Positions 1 to 12,599 of a stretch of 64,000 nt of DNA are shown in pieces. The notes under the pieces were generated by a model. The model had not been told where the DNA came from. It was given only the letters and a program-made list of their open reading frames with translations, and did no database searches. Numbering within the stretch: the first letter of the stretch is position 1; the number at the start of each line of letters is the position of its first letter. This stretch comes from Brachypodius melanocephalos (lineage: Eukaryota > Chordata > Aves > Passeriformes > Pycnonotidae): positions 4,979,959-5,043,958 of the forward strand of contig VZSR01003807.1 of the NCBI GenBank assembly GCA_013398615.1. Reading direction: 5' to 3'. The translations under genes and the position numbers were made by a program.

Positions 1-3000
1 TTTGCCATTCTGCTCACATCATTGGCTGCACTGGAAAGAGAAAAGCTTGTTTCTACTTACTAGGATGATTCAGTTTCTACAAGACCTGTTTCCACATCAG
101 TCATTGATTATGCATGTTTCAGTAACAACAGAGGAATGAAATGGAGGTTTACAATATCAGGATAGAAAGTCAGAGTGCAAACAGAGCCAAGCACTCTTCA
201 CCTACCTGCTAGGCAAAATATTTGACAATTCTGTGATTTCTGCCTCAAACTGTGATTCTTCTGAAGCTGATGTCTTGGAAAGCAGGTGCTCCTCCACTCA
301 ATGAATGGGCTCAAGGAGAAGTCTGAGTAATGGCCTGGAATATCATGTACTCAGGCATAAGATTTATTTTCACCCGTATTTGCAAAAAAAATACATTTGA
401 GGCTTTTTAACTTTTTATTTAGAGAACTTTGAAAATACATTGAAAATGGAGTATAATGGGAAATAGACTAATAGCTTTTCCTCCAAAACAGCCCATGTAT
501 ATTCAATGTGTATCATTAAACTGAGATTACATGGGTTTTTTTACATTGTAATGGAAATCCCATGATGTTTTAACTTATGAAATAAAAGAAAAAGTTAGAG
601 AAAGTAAGCTTCAAGAGTACTCAAGTTTCTCCGGCAGTCTCCACACAGCACAATTATCTTCCTGCAGTGCTCTGCAGTGCAGCTGCTGACTGTGCCATGC
701 ACTGGGTGTGATGATTCTATCTAAGACCAGGCACTGTGCCTTTTAGACAACTGGAAATCACAAAATTTACCTACCAATCTATCAGTCTCGTCACTGGTGA
801 GGCATATGGTGACTGAATGGTGTTTGAGGGCTTTCTTCCAGATGCAACGAATAGAAACCTTAGAAATGCCAACCCTCAGCACAAAAGGAATTCTCAGGGG
901 ACAGTGGGGCTGGCTGGCTGGATAACTGGACAGAGGGTCATCTTTTCTAAATAAAGACAATAAAATAAATAAAGTTCCCTCGTACCAGATGGCCTGATGT
1001 GACAACTGTGTAACTTGCTGCTTACCAAGATGCTGTACTGCAGAAAAAAATCCTACCTCCATTCTAAAAATGATGCTGAGAAAAAAAGGCAAATCAGAAA
1101 ATATATCCCTTTTAAATATCAGCAAGAAAAAAAAAAAAAAAAGCCCCCCCAGCCTCTAATAAAACCTGATTTTTTAAATATACAGAAAAAGCAATAAAAA
1201 TTACTTTTCTAATGGTACTATAAATGTTTAGACCAGGGAAGGTTTTATAGAGACAGGAGTAAAATTGACAGAACATGGCAATGCTTCTTAGAATTATCTG
1301 GTTTAAAATAAATTCTCACTACTGATAATAACATATTATGTTTTCTTTCTGATCCTAAAAGATTTTTTCGAGATTGTACTGAAACAAAAAGTCGTGTATA
1401 AAGATTTCAAAATTATTTACTGATAAATAGCCTTGACTGACAATGTATTTATATTATTCATGAAGAGGGGGGGATTTTTCTAGGTTTAGACTACAATTAA
1501 GATTTCTTATATAAGCAATTGCTAAATTACTGTTGCAGATCTTTTGTGATATTAAAGCACTACTGTTTATACCACAATGTTAATGTCCAACAAGTGAAAA
1601 ATTAAATAAGATATTGAAGAGAACACAGCAGCAGGTTTCGCCTTCTAGGAAATAATACAATTTTGAATTTCCTAATCAAAACTCCTTCTGTTGCAAACAT
1701 ACACAAACCAGGGATTAAGGCATGACAATAAAAATCAACAATTAATGAGTCAGCAAGAATGGGCACATTAAACATGATAAATTCCAAAGACAACTACAAG
1801 TGTGTTGGTACAACAGGAGATGCGGGGTAGGACTCAGAATATGAGTTGAAGAAATCCTTCTAAATGCCTTACAAATAGGTCAGGTCTGAAAAGAGGGATG
1901 CATGCAAACCATAAGCTTTTGTTTCTTTAATTTCTTAGCTTCTCTGCGTTGCATTAGGAAGCAGGTGTTATGCTTTGGTAACAGTAAGGATCAAGAGATG
2001 TGAGGAGGGCAACATTTCTGAAGAAAACTTTATCTCCTGTAGCAAAGATGAAAGAGAGGGGAAGAAAATAAGAAACAAAAATGAAAAAAATATGATGGTA
2101 TATTTCTTCATTAAATTCTCTCACATCTTTCAAGCAGCTTAATTCTTCCAATGGTTTCAGCCAACCTAGCAAAACTATATATCTTTTCCTTATGAATCTT
2201 TCTTCTCCATTTTTACTTAATTCATAGAGATTTTTTTTTCCTTTTTCCTTACTCACATTGTGTTGAACAGAAGAATTGTGAAAAGCAATTGTAGAGTGAA
2301 TTTTGGTGCTAATTATGTGCTTCATTGTGCAAAACAGTTGAACAGTCACTTAAATTTGAAGAGTGACAGGTGAAGAGGACTTCTTCAAAAAACCACGAAA
2401 CATAACTAATCAAATCTCCCTGAAATTCTAAGATAATTTTTCACTTTAAACACAGAAGATAACTTAATGGGTAATATTAAAATGCTTTATTTTATTCAGG
2501 TGTTTTGATTGTAATATTATTGTATTATATTTTATTATTAGATCTCTGGAAACTCATCAAACTCTTGGTTATGTGGTATGTCTGTGCCATAAATATATGG
2601 GAAAAGAAAGAAAGAGGTTTTCCTGTTTCACTGAAGAATGAACTTTTCTCCATAATTCTTTCCTCATATTTAGCAGTCTGAGAAGATCAAATGATCACCC
2701 CATCCTAATGTCTGAGCCTAACCTTTAAGCTGGGAAAATTTTATGTGAAAGACTGATATTCTGGGCATTTAATATTTTGTGAAATCTTGTCTCAAAGACC
2801 ATAAAAAGCACAAAGTCCTTGGTGGCTTCCAGAAAAGATGGAGATAAACAAATGCAACTATATGTAGATTTTCTGACTGAAAGTCTAGTCAGACATCAAT
2901 ATACATTATCATAATGTCTCAGTGCCCTAATACATTCTTCATATCCTTATTAAATAAAATAAAATTAAATTATGGATTGGGGTTTGCATTATACATTTTC

Positions 3001-4212
3001 CTTTCCCTAGTTTATGTCAGCATTCAATCCAATTTTTCTGGACTATATGTTTCATTAATTTTGCCATTAGCAAATAGGTGAGTACGAGCAATCAGGTAGT
3101 AAATATAATGATCAGCATGTAATTATTATCTTTTTAAAATAAAATTCTTAGACATGCAAAAATTAGCAAACCAGAGAAATTAGTAAATTAGGGGAAAAAT
3201 TATAAAAGCAGTACTTACTTGATCAGAGTAAATCTTTGTTTTGTCATTCGTTGCAAGTGTTATCATTCCTCATTACTTGTCATAATTTATCCTGTACCTT
3301 CTTTCCTCTTTCATTTTCAGTTTTCAAATATCCTTACCGAGAATCAAGGACCAGAACTGCATCCAGTACTAAACATATGGGCACATATATGGGCATGATT
3401 CTAATTCTTTTTAATTGTTGTCCTAAAAATTCTTAACATGTTAACTTTTGACAACTACTGGAAACACAGAGGCCTTATTTAAAGTTCTTAAATTAGGTTG
3501 TGTTATAAGACTATGACATCTCCTTATATGCATAGAAAGTGGGAAGGGTGTATATTGACGTGGAGAGGTGCACATTTCACTTTAATATTTTCTTTTTGGC
3601 TGTAGAATGCAAATGCAAATGCAGAGAAAATTAATCAGAAAAATGTAATCTGCTTTTTCTCCACTCTAAATGACTGCCTTTAATTTAACCCATTTAATTA
3701 TTTTTCTTGAAAATATATTGGCTTTCCAATAAAACATCCAAGGTATTAAAAATGGTTAAGAAAAAGAGAATAAACCAAACAACTTTTTAGAACCTGACAT
3801 CTGTTTTTCACTTGTTTATTGGAAAGTTAAGAACAAAGGAATATTCTGCTCTGTGGCTTCAGATTAATTCTTTAAATGAAGTATTCAGCAAAAAAAAGAG
3901 AGAGCATATAACTGTTTAAAATACAAAAAAATTCAGATAAGAAGACACTTTCTGCTAAACATATGCACACTTCAGAAGAATCAGAAATTAAGGATTTATA
4001 CTGAATGTATTGAAAGAACCAAATTCACCTGAGATTTATGAACTTATGGCAGATCTTTTCCAGATGAGCTAGTTGTGAGGATATGGTGATGGGAGAAGTT
4101 TGGGCTACCATTGTCTTTCTAATGCTAGCTCCAGGAAGAAGAACTGGCAGAATAATCAGAAGATAAATGACTTTACTGCTTCAAAACTAGCACTAAATCA
4201 AGAGCAATCCCA
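1..4212. other. AT-rich unique non-coding DNA
   Basis: No gene is supported here. Open frames are short, lie on both strands, and none has a recognisable domain or convincing flanking splice signals. The only low-complexity features are an A16 run at 1127-1142 followed by a C7 run at 1144-1150, and scattered A/T tracts. I recognise no interspersed repeat, although very old ones could be missed by eye. Confidence 0.7.
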
Positions 4213-4216
4213 GGTT

Positions 4217-4315
4217 GTTGGGTCCAGTCCTCCATTAACTGAAGCAGCCACTTAATACAAATCTGTTGCTATTACAAGCTGGTATTAAGTGGCTGTCCCA
4301 TTTCAGGCATCCAAC
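4217..4315. repeat. Stem-loop with perfect 14-bp stem (inverted repeat)
   Basis: The arms 4245-4258 (CAGCCACTTAATAC) and 4282-4295 (GTATTAAGTGGCTG) are exact reverse complements around a 23-nt loop. Further outward, CTGAA at 4239-4243 can pair with TTCAG at 4302-4306, across a 1-nt versus 6-nt internal bulge. GTTGG at 4217-4221 can pair with CCAAC at 4311-4315. The whole could fold as an imperfect hairpin of about 99 nt, roughly precursor-microRNA size on either strand. It could equally be the remnant of a short inverted-repeat transposon. The inverted repeat is seen directly; any function is inference. I do not recognise the arm as a known microRNA. Confidence 0.7.
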
Positions 4316-7179
4316 CAAAGGGACTTGGAATTCTGCAGTAGCCTAGCTTTTGAGTTTATACTGCCACTGTTTCTCTTATAACTCTCCTACAGTACTCAGT
4401 GATCCTCCAAATACATGGATTTCTATGTCAGCACAGATGAGTAACACTGTTGAAGAGTGTTTGCTCTTATTCTAGCACAGTTTAGATTGTGGAAGGTAAA
4501 AATCAAGATCTAACTGCAAACAATGAAATGTATTTTAGCAATGCATGATGAATATCGTGTTGGCTGTGTTTTCCTCTGCCTCACCTGTTTCTTCAGTGGG
4601 AACATCTCCTGGAAAGTCAGATAAGCCTCCATGTGGATTGTTCCCCAGGGTGAGATTAAGAAGAACAGAAACTATGCTTTACTTTAAAGCTGTTGGTTCT
4701 CCTACTCTACAGTAAAGAGCAAATCGTGCATCAAGAGGAAAAAACTAAACATTCACGGGGGAAAGAAGAGGTAAATACCTATTAAGTAAACCAGTAATGA
4801 CAATCATCTGTTCAGAAATTGTGTGTCAGTGCATATCTTTTCCTCATTACCTCTCAGAAGACATTCAGGAAGGCAATAAGGTGCTCTGCTTTATTGCTAT
4901 CCCAACATCTTACGTTATCAATATTTACAAAAGTGTACAAAAGAGTTTCACTTCTGGCAAAAAACTCGGGAACTTGGGTCCAAACATTTCTTCTGTCCCG
5001 TGGTGAAACCAACTAAATGAACTTGATTGTGATGTTACTGTACCCACAATCATCTGTGTTCTTTACTCTTCGTTTAATGAAAGTTTTGATGTAATTCTCC
5101 TCAACAATGAACAGTTCATTGCTTCTCATGTCTCAAGACACGTAACAAAGAAGAAGATCAGCATCACTATACAATTTTTTTCCTACTATTTTTTAATAAG
5201 ATGGCTGTCGTTGATAGGGAAAAAACAGTGTGCCTTCATTATGAGACACAAGACATTACTTTCAGCATGAGTTATAGCAACTTTGTAATTATATGCTTAA
5301 CAAGCAAACATGACTGAAAACCTAATCTTCCACAGGGTATTTATTAGGTATGTGAATATTGTATACTATGGCTAATTAGACAAATTAAAAATCCTCTTTA
5401 TTTCCAATCTGAGAATATCTATTAAACATATTTGACACATCAGCAGAGATCAAGATAATTGAAATTGTGAGCACTCATTAACAGATTTCAATCTTTATAA
5501 CAGAAAAGAAAAAATTAAACAATTTTTTTCACATATTACTGTGTGGAAATATGTCACCTTGGTCACTGATCTGATTTTTTATGCCATTTCTAGGATGAGA
5601 GGAAGTATGGATGCATGGAAAAATATGACCGACAGGCAGAAGAGCTATGTTTTGTGTTTTTCTCCACCACAGGTGTCCTGGAAGTTCCTTCAAAGGCCAT
5701 CTGACATATTTGTGTCAAAAAATTTCCAGGTACAGTGTGATTTTTGTCCTTTAAAAGAGAGGTGTGGTGGTCTGTTGCAAGTGCAGACATTAAGGATGGA
5801 TGTGATGGAAGACCTGTCCGTGAGGACATGCTGTCTAACAGATTTTAAGCACCTCTGGGTAGGAGAGAAACACAAGTAAAAATAGCAGATGGATAGTCTT
5901 TGCACCAGGGATTGGCATTTTTGGTGTGAGCCTGGGCATAAGGCAAAGGACTAAGTGCTTGACATCCTCAGTACTGGGTCATGGTGCCTGGGGAAAGGAG
6001 GACCTTACAGTGGTGGCTTTTGGAAGCAGTCTGAGCCAGGTGGGCTCAGATCACCATCACTGCTAAGGAGGGCAGGGTTGGTGTTCATACCCTGCACAGC
6101 CAGGGGAGTTCAGGCTAGAAAGCACACCAAAAGAAGCCTAATTCAAACATCCTTGTACTTTAATTTATTCATTCTGTTTCCCATAAGGCAATACTAGTTT
6201 TACTAGATACCACAGCTCATTCTATGCTTGATGTAGAAATGCTCCAAACAAATGGTAGAGTGATTTCATCTATTTTGGTCAATAGCCTAAACAAAACCCC
6301 AAATGTTAGCTACTTCTCAATGACAAGAACTAAACAAGGCTGGCTTTGTTTAAAGTATTTATGCAGCAGATTCTCCTGTGTGACAAATGAGTAGGAATTT
6401 CTGAATTTCTTCAGCTAAGTACTACCTCATTCCTATATCTGACTGTGTGTCCTGGTCAGATTGCAGATGCTTATGTAGTGAGATCCTCAGGCAGGTACTA
6501 ATTTTTAGGTTCCCTTTTCCATCCCCTGCCCACCTCCACCAGTTGTCACACAGTCTGTTCCAGCATTCATTGACAAAAATTTTGGGAATGAATGCACTGG
6601 GAGGCACAATGATAGCATGTGAGATAGGAACAGTCTTCAGCAGCTGTATGCTCTATGTAGAGGTCACAATTAACCATCATCTACTGCAGATTCTAAAGAA
6701 ATTGGTCGTGGCATGTTACAGCATGCATTTCAGACTCTAACTACAGTATGCGCAGACTGTCTGCTCTTAATGAGGCTCAGGCCCTTTAAAATGTTGGGGT
6801 GTTGTTTGTTTGGTTTGTTGTTTTTTTTTTTAATTAGTTTGTTTTGTTAGTTTCTTTAAGAATCTTTAAAAATGTAGAAGGTCACAAGAAAATCAATGTT
6901 ACATTCTGCCTAGACTTAAGTTAAAGTTTCACGTATGCTTCATTTCACTAGTGTAATCCTAAAGGGATAAAAGAACAATGATTCTTTTATCACAATACTC
7001 AAGATCAAGCAAGACAAATTCCTTGGACTGTTAAGTGCTCCTATCTAACTGCTAAAATCAAAAACTTGTAAACCAGCTTGTGACAAACTCGAAAGGAGGA
7101 TCTTTAAAATCTCTGGTGCCTCCTCCAGAGTCTTCCCTGCTCTCATATTCCAGAGTCACACAAATGTTTTCCATGACAA
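4316..7179. other. Unique non-coding DNA
   Basis: No supported gene. Around 5890-6140 the sequence is visibly richer in G and C and holds a few short overlapping open frames, but no splice-site framework or known domain. A G/T-rich tract with a T11 run lies around 6800-6850. Otherwise I see nothing to annotate. Confidence 0.65.
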
Positions 7180-7227
7180 ATCCAGCTTTGCATCCAGCTT
7201 TGGATCTAGCTTTGGATCCAGCTTCCC
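7180..7227. repeat. 12-bp minisatellite, four copies
   Basis: Four contiguous copies of a 12-mer of the form ATCCAGCTTTGG can be read directly: 7180-7191, 7192-7203, 7204-7215 and 7216-7227. Single-base differences separate them, and the last copy ends CCC. The unit is a multiple of three, so the minus strand reads through it as a KAGS/KARS-like tetrapeptide repeat. That is a by-product of the repeat and not evidence of a protein. Confidence 0.85.
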
Positions 7228-8563
7228 ACCATGCATGTTTGGTTTTTTCCCCTTGATGCACAATTTGCTCTATACTGCAGAGTAGGAAAACCAACAGTTT
7301 TAAGTAAAGCATATTTTCTGTTCTTAATCTCACCCGGAGGAAAAATCCACATGGAGGCTTATCTGACTTTCCAGGAGATGTTCCCACTGAAGAAACAGGT
7401 GAGGCAGTGCAATCTCAGCTGTTTCTCAGCCACTGCACTACAGCTGCACCATGACCTATTGGTGTTATGAATTCCAGACAACCTGTATCATCAGCATGTC
7501 ATAAATCATTCTAAGCTCACTGGCTATTCCTTTTGCTGCTGACTTCTCTGGATGTTATTGTTTATATATACACTGGACAGGAAATGCTGACACATCTTCA
7601 AACCACAGGTTAAGAACACTGTTTATGACCCTTTCACAGAGATCTCTAAATCATGTCCTTTGGATAACACAGGTTTTACCACTGCTTCTCAATAGCATGC
7701 TGCATCCTTTCTATTTCAAAAGATTTGAACTGAACCTGGTGACCTTAGAGGAACTGCATTTTCAGGAAAAACTAAGCATTTATCACAAGAGTACCAGACA
7801 ATTTTGTAAAAACATAGATGCTCATAATTAATATTCTTCTGAATAACAGCCTGAAAATATCTTACTTTGTGCAGAATATCCTACAATGAATGAGCTCTAA
7901 ACACAAATACAAATTAGGAGAGGACAATAAAAGCATAAATTATTGCCCTCTGTGGATATATTCATTATTGAAAATTGAGTAAGACAAAAACAAGATTCTC
8001 CTTTTTTTCATGATGTACTAAAGGAACAACAATAACAGAAGGTTAATTAACATGGAGATTTCAAGAGCAAATCCAATAACAGGGTTTCAGAGTCAAGTAC
8101 TGTGTTATCTTAATAGCAGAATCTAAAAGGTTTTTCTTTCACTGTTGATTTATATAGCTTCATCTCTTACATTTCCCAACAGATTTCAAATTTTCTAGTT
8201 CATTGTCTGAACTAAAATGACACATTACTTGCTATGTATTATGCCAGCCAAAAATATTACTTGTCTATCCATCTAAATACCCATGTTTTTAGAGTTTTCT
8301 TTGTTTGGGTATTTTTTTCTTAAAAGAAAAAATAATACTTGTCCATGTATTAGGCCATTTTAAAAATCATTTCTTTCACTAAATTATTTGCCTCCATGAC
8401 CATTTCAGACAGAAATGTTTGTGATATAAAACTATCAAAGGGGTCAGCAAAATTTCAAACTATTCTTTGCCTTCCATTTTCAGAAATAAGAGATTTTGAG
8501 AAAGGAGATTTGTTTATGTGTGGATATAGAGTTGATGAGATTGAAGATGAATGTAGTTATAGT
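7228..8563. other. Unique non-coding DNA
   Basis: No gene or repeat recognised. Short open frames occur on both strands without domains. Composition is AT-rich throughout. Confidence 0.65.
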
Positions 8564-8611
8564 GCAGACATAAATGACCCAATTTGCAGACATAAATGAC
8601 CCAATTTGCAG
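8564..8611. repeat. 22-bp tandem duplication
   Basis: The 22-mer beginning GCAGACATAAATGACCC occupies 8564-8585 and is repeated exactly at 8586-8607. The next bases (GCAG) start a third partial copy. The perfect identity suggests a recent slippage or duplication event, so copy number may vary between individuals. Confidence 0.9.
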
Positions 8612-11600
8612 ATAGGCTCAATAGCTTGGCTTTCCATTCTTTATGATGGAAAAAATTGAGGTCTTGAAAATATTTTTGCTTTGAATTATTAAAGATAGAA
8701 CAGAATAAATCTAAGATGCATAGGCTGCCTGTGAATAAATTGAAACTAGCATATGGACCATCACTGATAAAAGGAGAGAGGCTAAAGGTAGAAGAAAATG
8801 TATTTGTTTTTACATGAAGTTTGATATGTTTTGTCAGTGTTATATAAAATGGATCTTGGAAAAGGATCAATGGACATACTGTCCAGCACAGGGCCTTGGC
8901 CTGAAGCCTAGAACCGAGGCAGAAGACAGTATCCAGCAACAGGGGTTGGCACATTTTCTTCGAAAGTCAGTCTTACACAGGATGTCCTATATAGAGACGC
9001 TGCTTCAAATATGTGAACCTGTAGGGTGGCAGTTCATGTAATTTCTTTAACTCAGCGAGGAGAAAAGCAAAGGAAAGGCCCTATAGGAAAGACTTAAATT
9101 CTCAAGTAGATTGTAGCAATCTTGATAAACCTAGATGAACTAAAAATTCCTTCCTGCCCTATGTTACTTTTCTTGATATACTTGATTTTGAGGATCATCA
9201 CCTAAGGTTTCATTTATGAATGCAAGACGGGTCAGCAACACAGAATAAAGTAAGACTTTCAAGTATGGTACTTAATGAGTTGGAAAAGGTCCTAGTAATT
9301 ACTTTTCCTACCAGGAAAGTTGAAGGCTTTTTTAAGACAAACCTTTCTTTCTTTCTTTGGTCAGAAAGAAGGAAAAATGCCTAAGGTTTCTACCTCTCTG
9401 CCTTAGTGTGCTATTTGATTCTGCAAATGAATGGAGAGTATTAACTGATTGGATCACCAGGTACTCAAACACCTTTCTCTGTCAAGAGCCTTCACTGGCA
9501 TTTCACTTAGGTGATCTGGGCAAGTTGTCTGTGGCTGTTAAACATTTTAATTTCCCTAAAGTTAAGACATCTTGTTCAGTGAATATTCTGTTGTCAGCCA
9601 GGTTTAAGTGATTCCAAGATGTTTCCTATCCATGACACCAATTGCTTGCCTGATAATAATCTGGATAACTTGCTTCCTTCTGCTGTTAAAGATCCAAGTG
9701 ACAGACTATCACACTTTAAGCTCTTCCCATCATTTACTTCTAAAGTGTCTTCTTTTATTTGTGTCCCAATTCTGTCAACTTGCAAAAAAGCTCTTTTTTT
9801 TTTTAATAACAGATTAGGGATGGTCAGAAAGTAGCTGCACTTCTTGATATTGGAATTCCTTTTTTATTCAATCTCTTCCATTCTGTCCACACCTTAAAAA
9901 TAACAGGTTTTTTGTATTTTCTCTCTCATCAAATAAATAATTCTTATGTTTGTGCTGAGGGAAACATGAGGCTGGATATTTCCATGTTGAGTGGCAAATT
10001 CTTCTAGAAAAGCAACATAGAAATGACCAAGAAAAACCATCTCTAGTAGAATATCAGTAACAAATGCACATGTCAGATGTCTTCAGTTTTCTTAAATGCT
10101 TGCTGGAGGATAAGCCAGAGCTTAAAAATATTAAATATTAAGGCAGCAGAGCAGTCAAGGTATGGGAGAGGACACCTAAGCTCCACAGTGATTTGAGTCT
10201 TCTCAAGGGAGACAAATCATCTATCACTCATGAACACAACCCAGCAAGCAGCCTCAGCCTCGTGTCTGCTCTGTTGCAAGGGTGCAGCAAATCTGAACTT
10301 GCAGTGATGATGTGGGGTGAGTTGTGTGGCAAGTGCTGTGTAATAGGTAATAGAAAGGAGAACAGCTTTCTTTTGTGTGAGATTGAGGCAGTGAGAAGTA
10401 CAACTAAATGAAATTGTCTTGACCTTTTACTGTTTCACAACAACTGGCTTAATCAACGACCTCTGACATCTGACTTAAAAAATCAGACCTTTCTTTTTAC
10501 CTTAGAGTAGGAAAAGATTGAAATGCAATTACAGTCATACTTTGTGTGTAACTGCATTTCCTCATGACTGCCAAATGATTTTTGAAGTTTTGAAAAGAAG
10601 TGGCCTGTACTTACCTTTCCTTTAGCTGAATACAGCCTATGAATGTCTCCAACACCGAGATCTTTTTTCTATGATAGAGTACTGCAAGTTTTATCAATTC
10701 TCTGAAATCCAGAGACATGAAATCTCCTACATATATTCTTTCCTGTGCTCTAAGTTGCTGACTTTGCAGTGACTGTTGTAGATTGAATATGGTGGCAACA
10801 GCATGTGGCCAAGTGGCCAAACAGCTCAAGTTTTGATTTGCAAAGATTTGCAGAGTGACTCTTGTAAGGACAGCAATTTTGGAGGGGCTAGACTCAAATT
10901 TGATTTAATTCAGACCTTCTCCAGCAACTTCAATTATTATTTCTCTGGATTTGCTTTCGATTCTCCTCTAGGTAAGCAGCACCTACCTCACAGGGTGTTG
11001 TGAATGTTCCTGATCTTCCATAGCTTATTTTTGGTTTTATGTCATGTGTTGCGTCTATGTATCTTAGGTTTCTCTGGTGTAAGTTGGCACAAACCCTGGG
11101 TCTGTCAATCTAGCTCACTGGTGGCTGGCCCCTTATCTGTCACCTTTGGTGAACAGGAGCCAGCTGCACCTGCCTTCCTAAAACAAGCTCTGCTCATCAG
11201 AAATGAGAAATGTGTCAAAACTGCTCCAATCCTCTGAGTTACACTCCAAGGTCAAAGGCAAGCAAATACGACATGATGTGGAAATTTTAGGTCTTTCCTT
11301 GTATTCGTTTAAACTATACAGCTGAAAGTAAATCTCTCCTGCACACCTTCTTCAGCAAATCTGTTGTTCAGCCAAGACCTAGGTTTTGTGACTAGTTGCT
11401 TCATTAACTTATTCTTTATATTTTTAACAACAGATGGAAGGAGATGTAAGTAAGAGCTCTGCCTTATCAAGGCTCACCACATATTAAAGCATATAGTATT
11501 ACTTTTTAATTTACTCAAATTAATGGCAAATATATTGGGAGCTACTTCAGATGACCACATCTGGTACAGATTACCTCCTTTTAAGGACAGCACTAAAAAA

Positions 11601-12599
11601 CCCCTTTTGAGACTTTTCTAAACTTGGTATTATCAGGCATCTTGTTTTAGTTGAAGTTATTCTGATTCTGGTCATGCAGCCTTTAAATGCCAATATGCAA
11701 TATGCTAAGAGAACAGCAGAAATGCTTATCCGAGCATCCAGCAGTATTTATGCCTTATTTCTGGTAATACATTTAGCATGCCATTAAAATGTTCCATTAA
11801 GAGCTCCTAGAGTCAGAACTTCAAAATAATAAGCTAATGTTTCGTTAGCTATAGAGATATCCAGAATATTTTCTGAAAGTAAGTTGCCAATTTTTAATTC
11901 TTGTCACCCGTAATATAGATTATTTAAAATTTAATTAATTTCTCCTCACAATCCAACAAACAGAGATTTGGCACTGAGCTATCTGAATATATTCAAGAAA
12001 AGACCCCTAATTCTGTATATATTAAAACTATGGTATACGTCTTATAACTGACTCAGACTGCCTTCCTAAGTGGCATCTGATTCAGACTAGAGGCAACAAT
12101 GTGAAGATATTAATAGCTGTATAATATAATTCTCTGAACTAGATTTGTATTTAATATTTACAGGAGAGTAGCAATGTATATTCCATTCCAAGAAGATGCT
12201 AAAAATTCTGTCAAGGAAAACAGAACTTTTAAAAAGGTATTTTAAAGGTGCATTTATGATGCTTAATTTTTTTTTCAGTATATAAATATTTATACATACT
12301 GTTTATATCAATGATTTGGGCTATGATATTAAAATTTTATCATCAAGGTGAAGAACTTTATGACTGATCCAGTAAGAACAAGAACTGAAAATGATGCTTT
12401 TATGATGTGATTTTCCTTGACTGTCGCTAATATTCATTCAACAGGTACAAGAGCATATTATGGATGTGCTCATGTAGCATTTTTATAAGTTGTGACGTAT
12501 TATATTATTTCCAAGAAGGCAGAATTCTTTTGTATCACATATTTGGCATTTAGGATACTATAGCAAGCAAGTTTAAGACATAAGATAGAGGCAAATAAA
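8612..12599. other. Unique non-coding DNA
   Basis: No gene supported. A short TTTC-type pyrimidine repeat is at 9343-9358. Several open frames of 60-85 codons exist, but their composition matches the surrounding DNA and they show no domain. I see no recognisable transposable element until about 12600. Confidence 0.65.

Noticed and set aside
3236..3436. Open frame after a TTTCATTTTCAG acceptor-like site
   Set aside because: It ends in a stop with no recognisable domain, and there is no donor or partner exon. An acceptor-like sequence alone is common in T-rich DNA.
5541..5879. 112-codon + strand open frame
   Set aside because: No known domain, frames on the other strand overlap it, and no splice or promoter context was seen. 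Length is within chance expectation for 64 kb.
11434..11445. Possible 12-bp microexon (…AACAACAG|ATGGAAGGAGAT|GTAAGT)
   Set aside because: Acceptor and donor look good, but such pairs arise by chance in tens of kilobases and no neighbouring exons were found. RNA-seq junctions would be needed.
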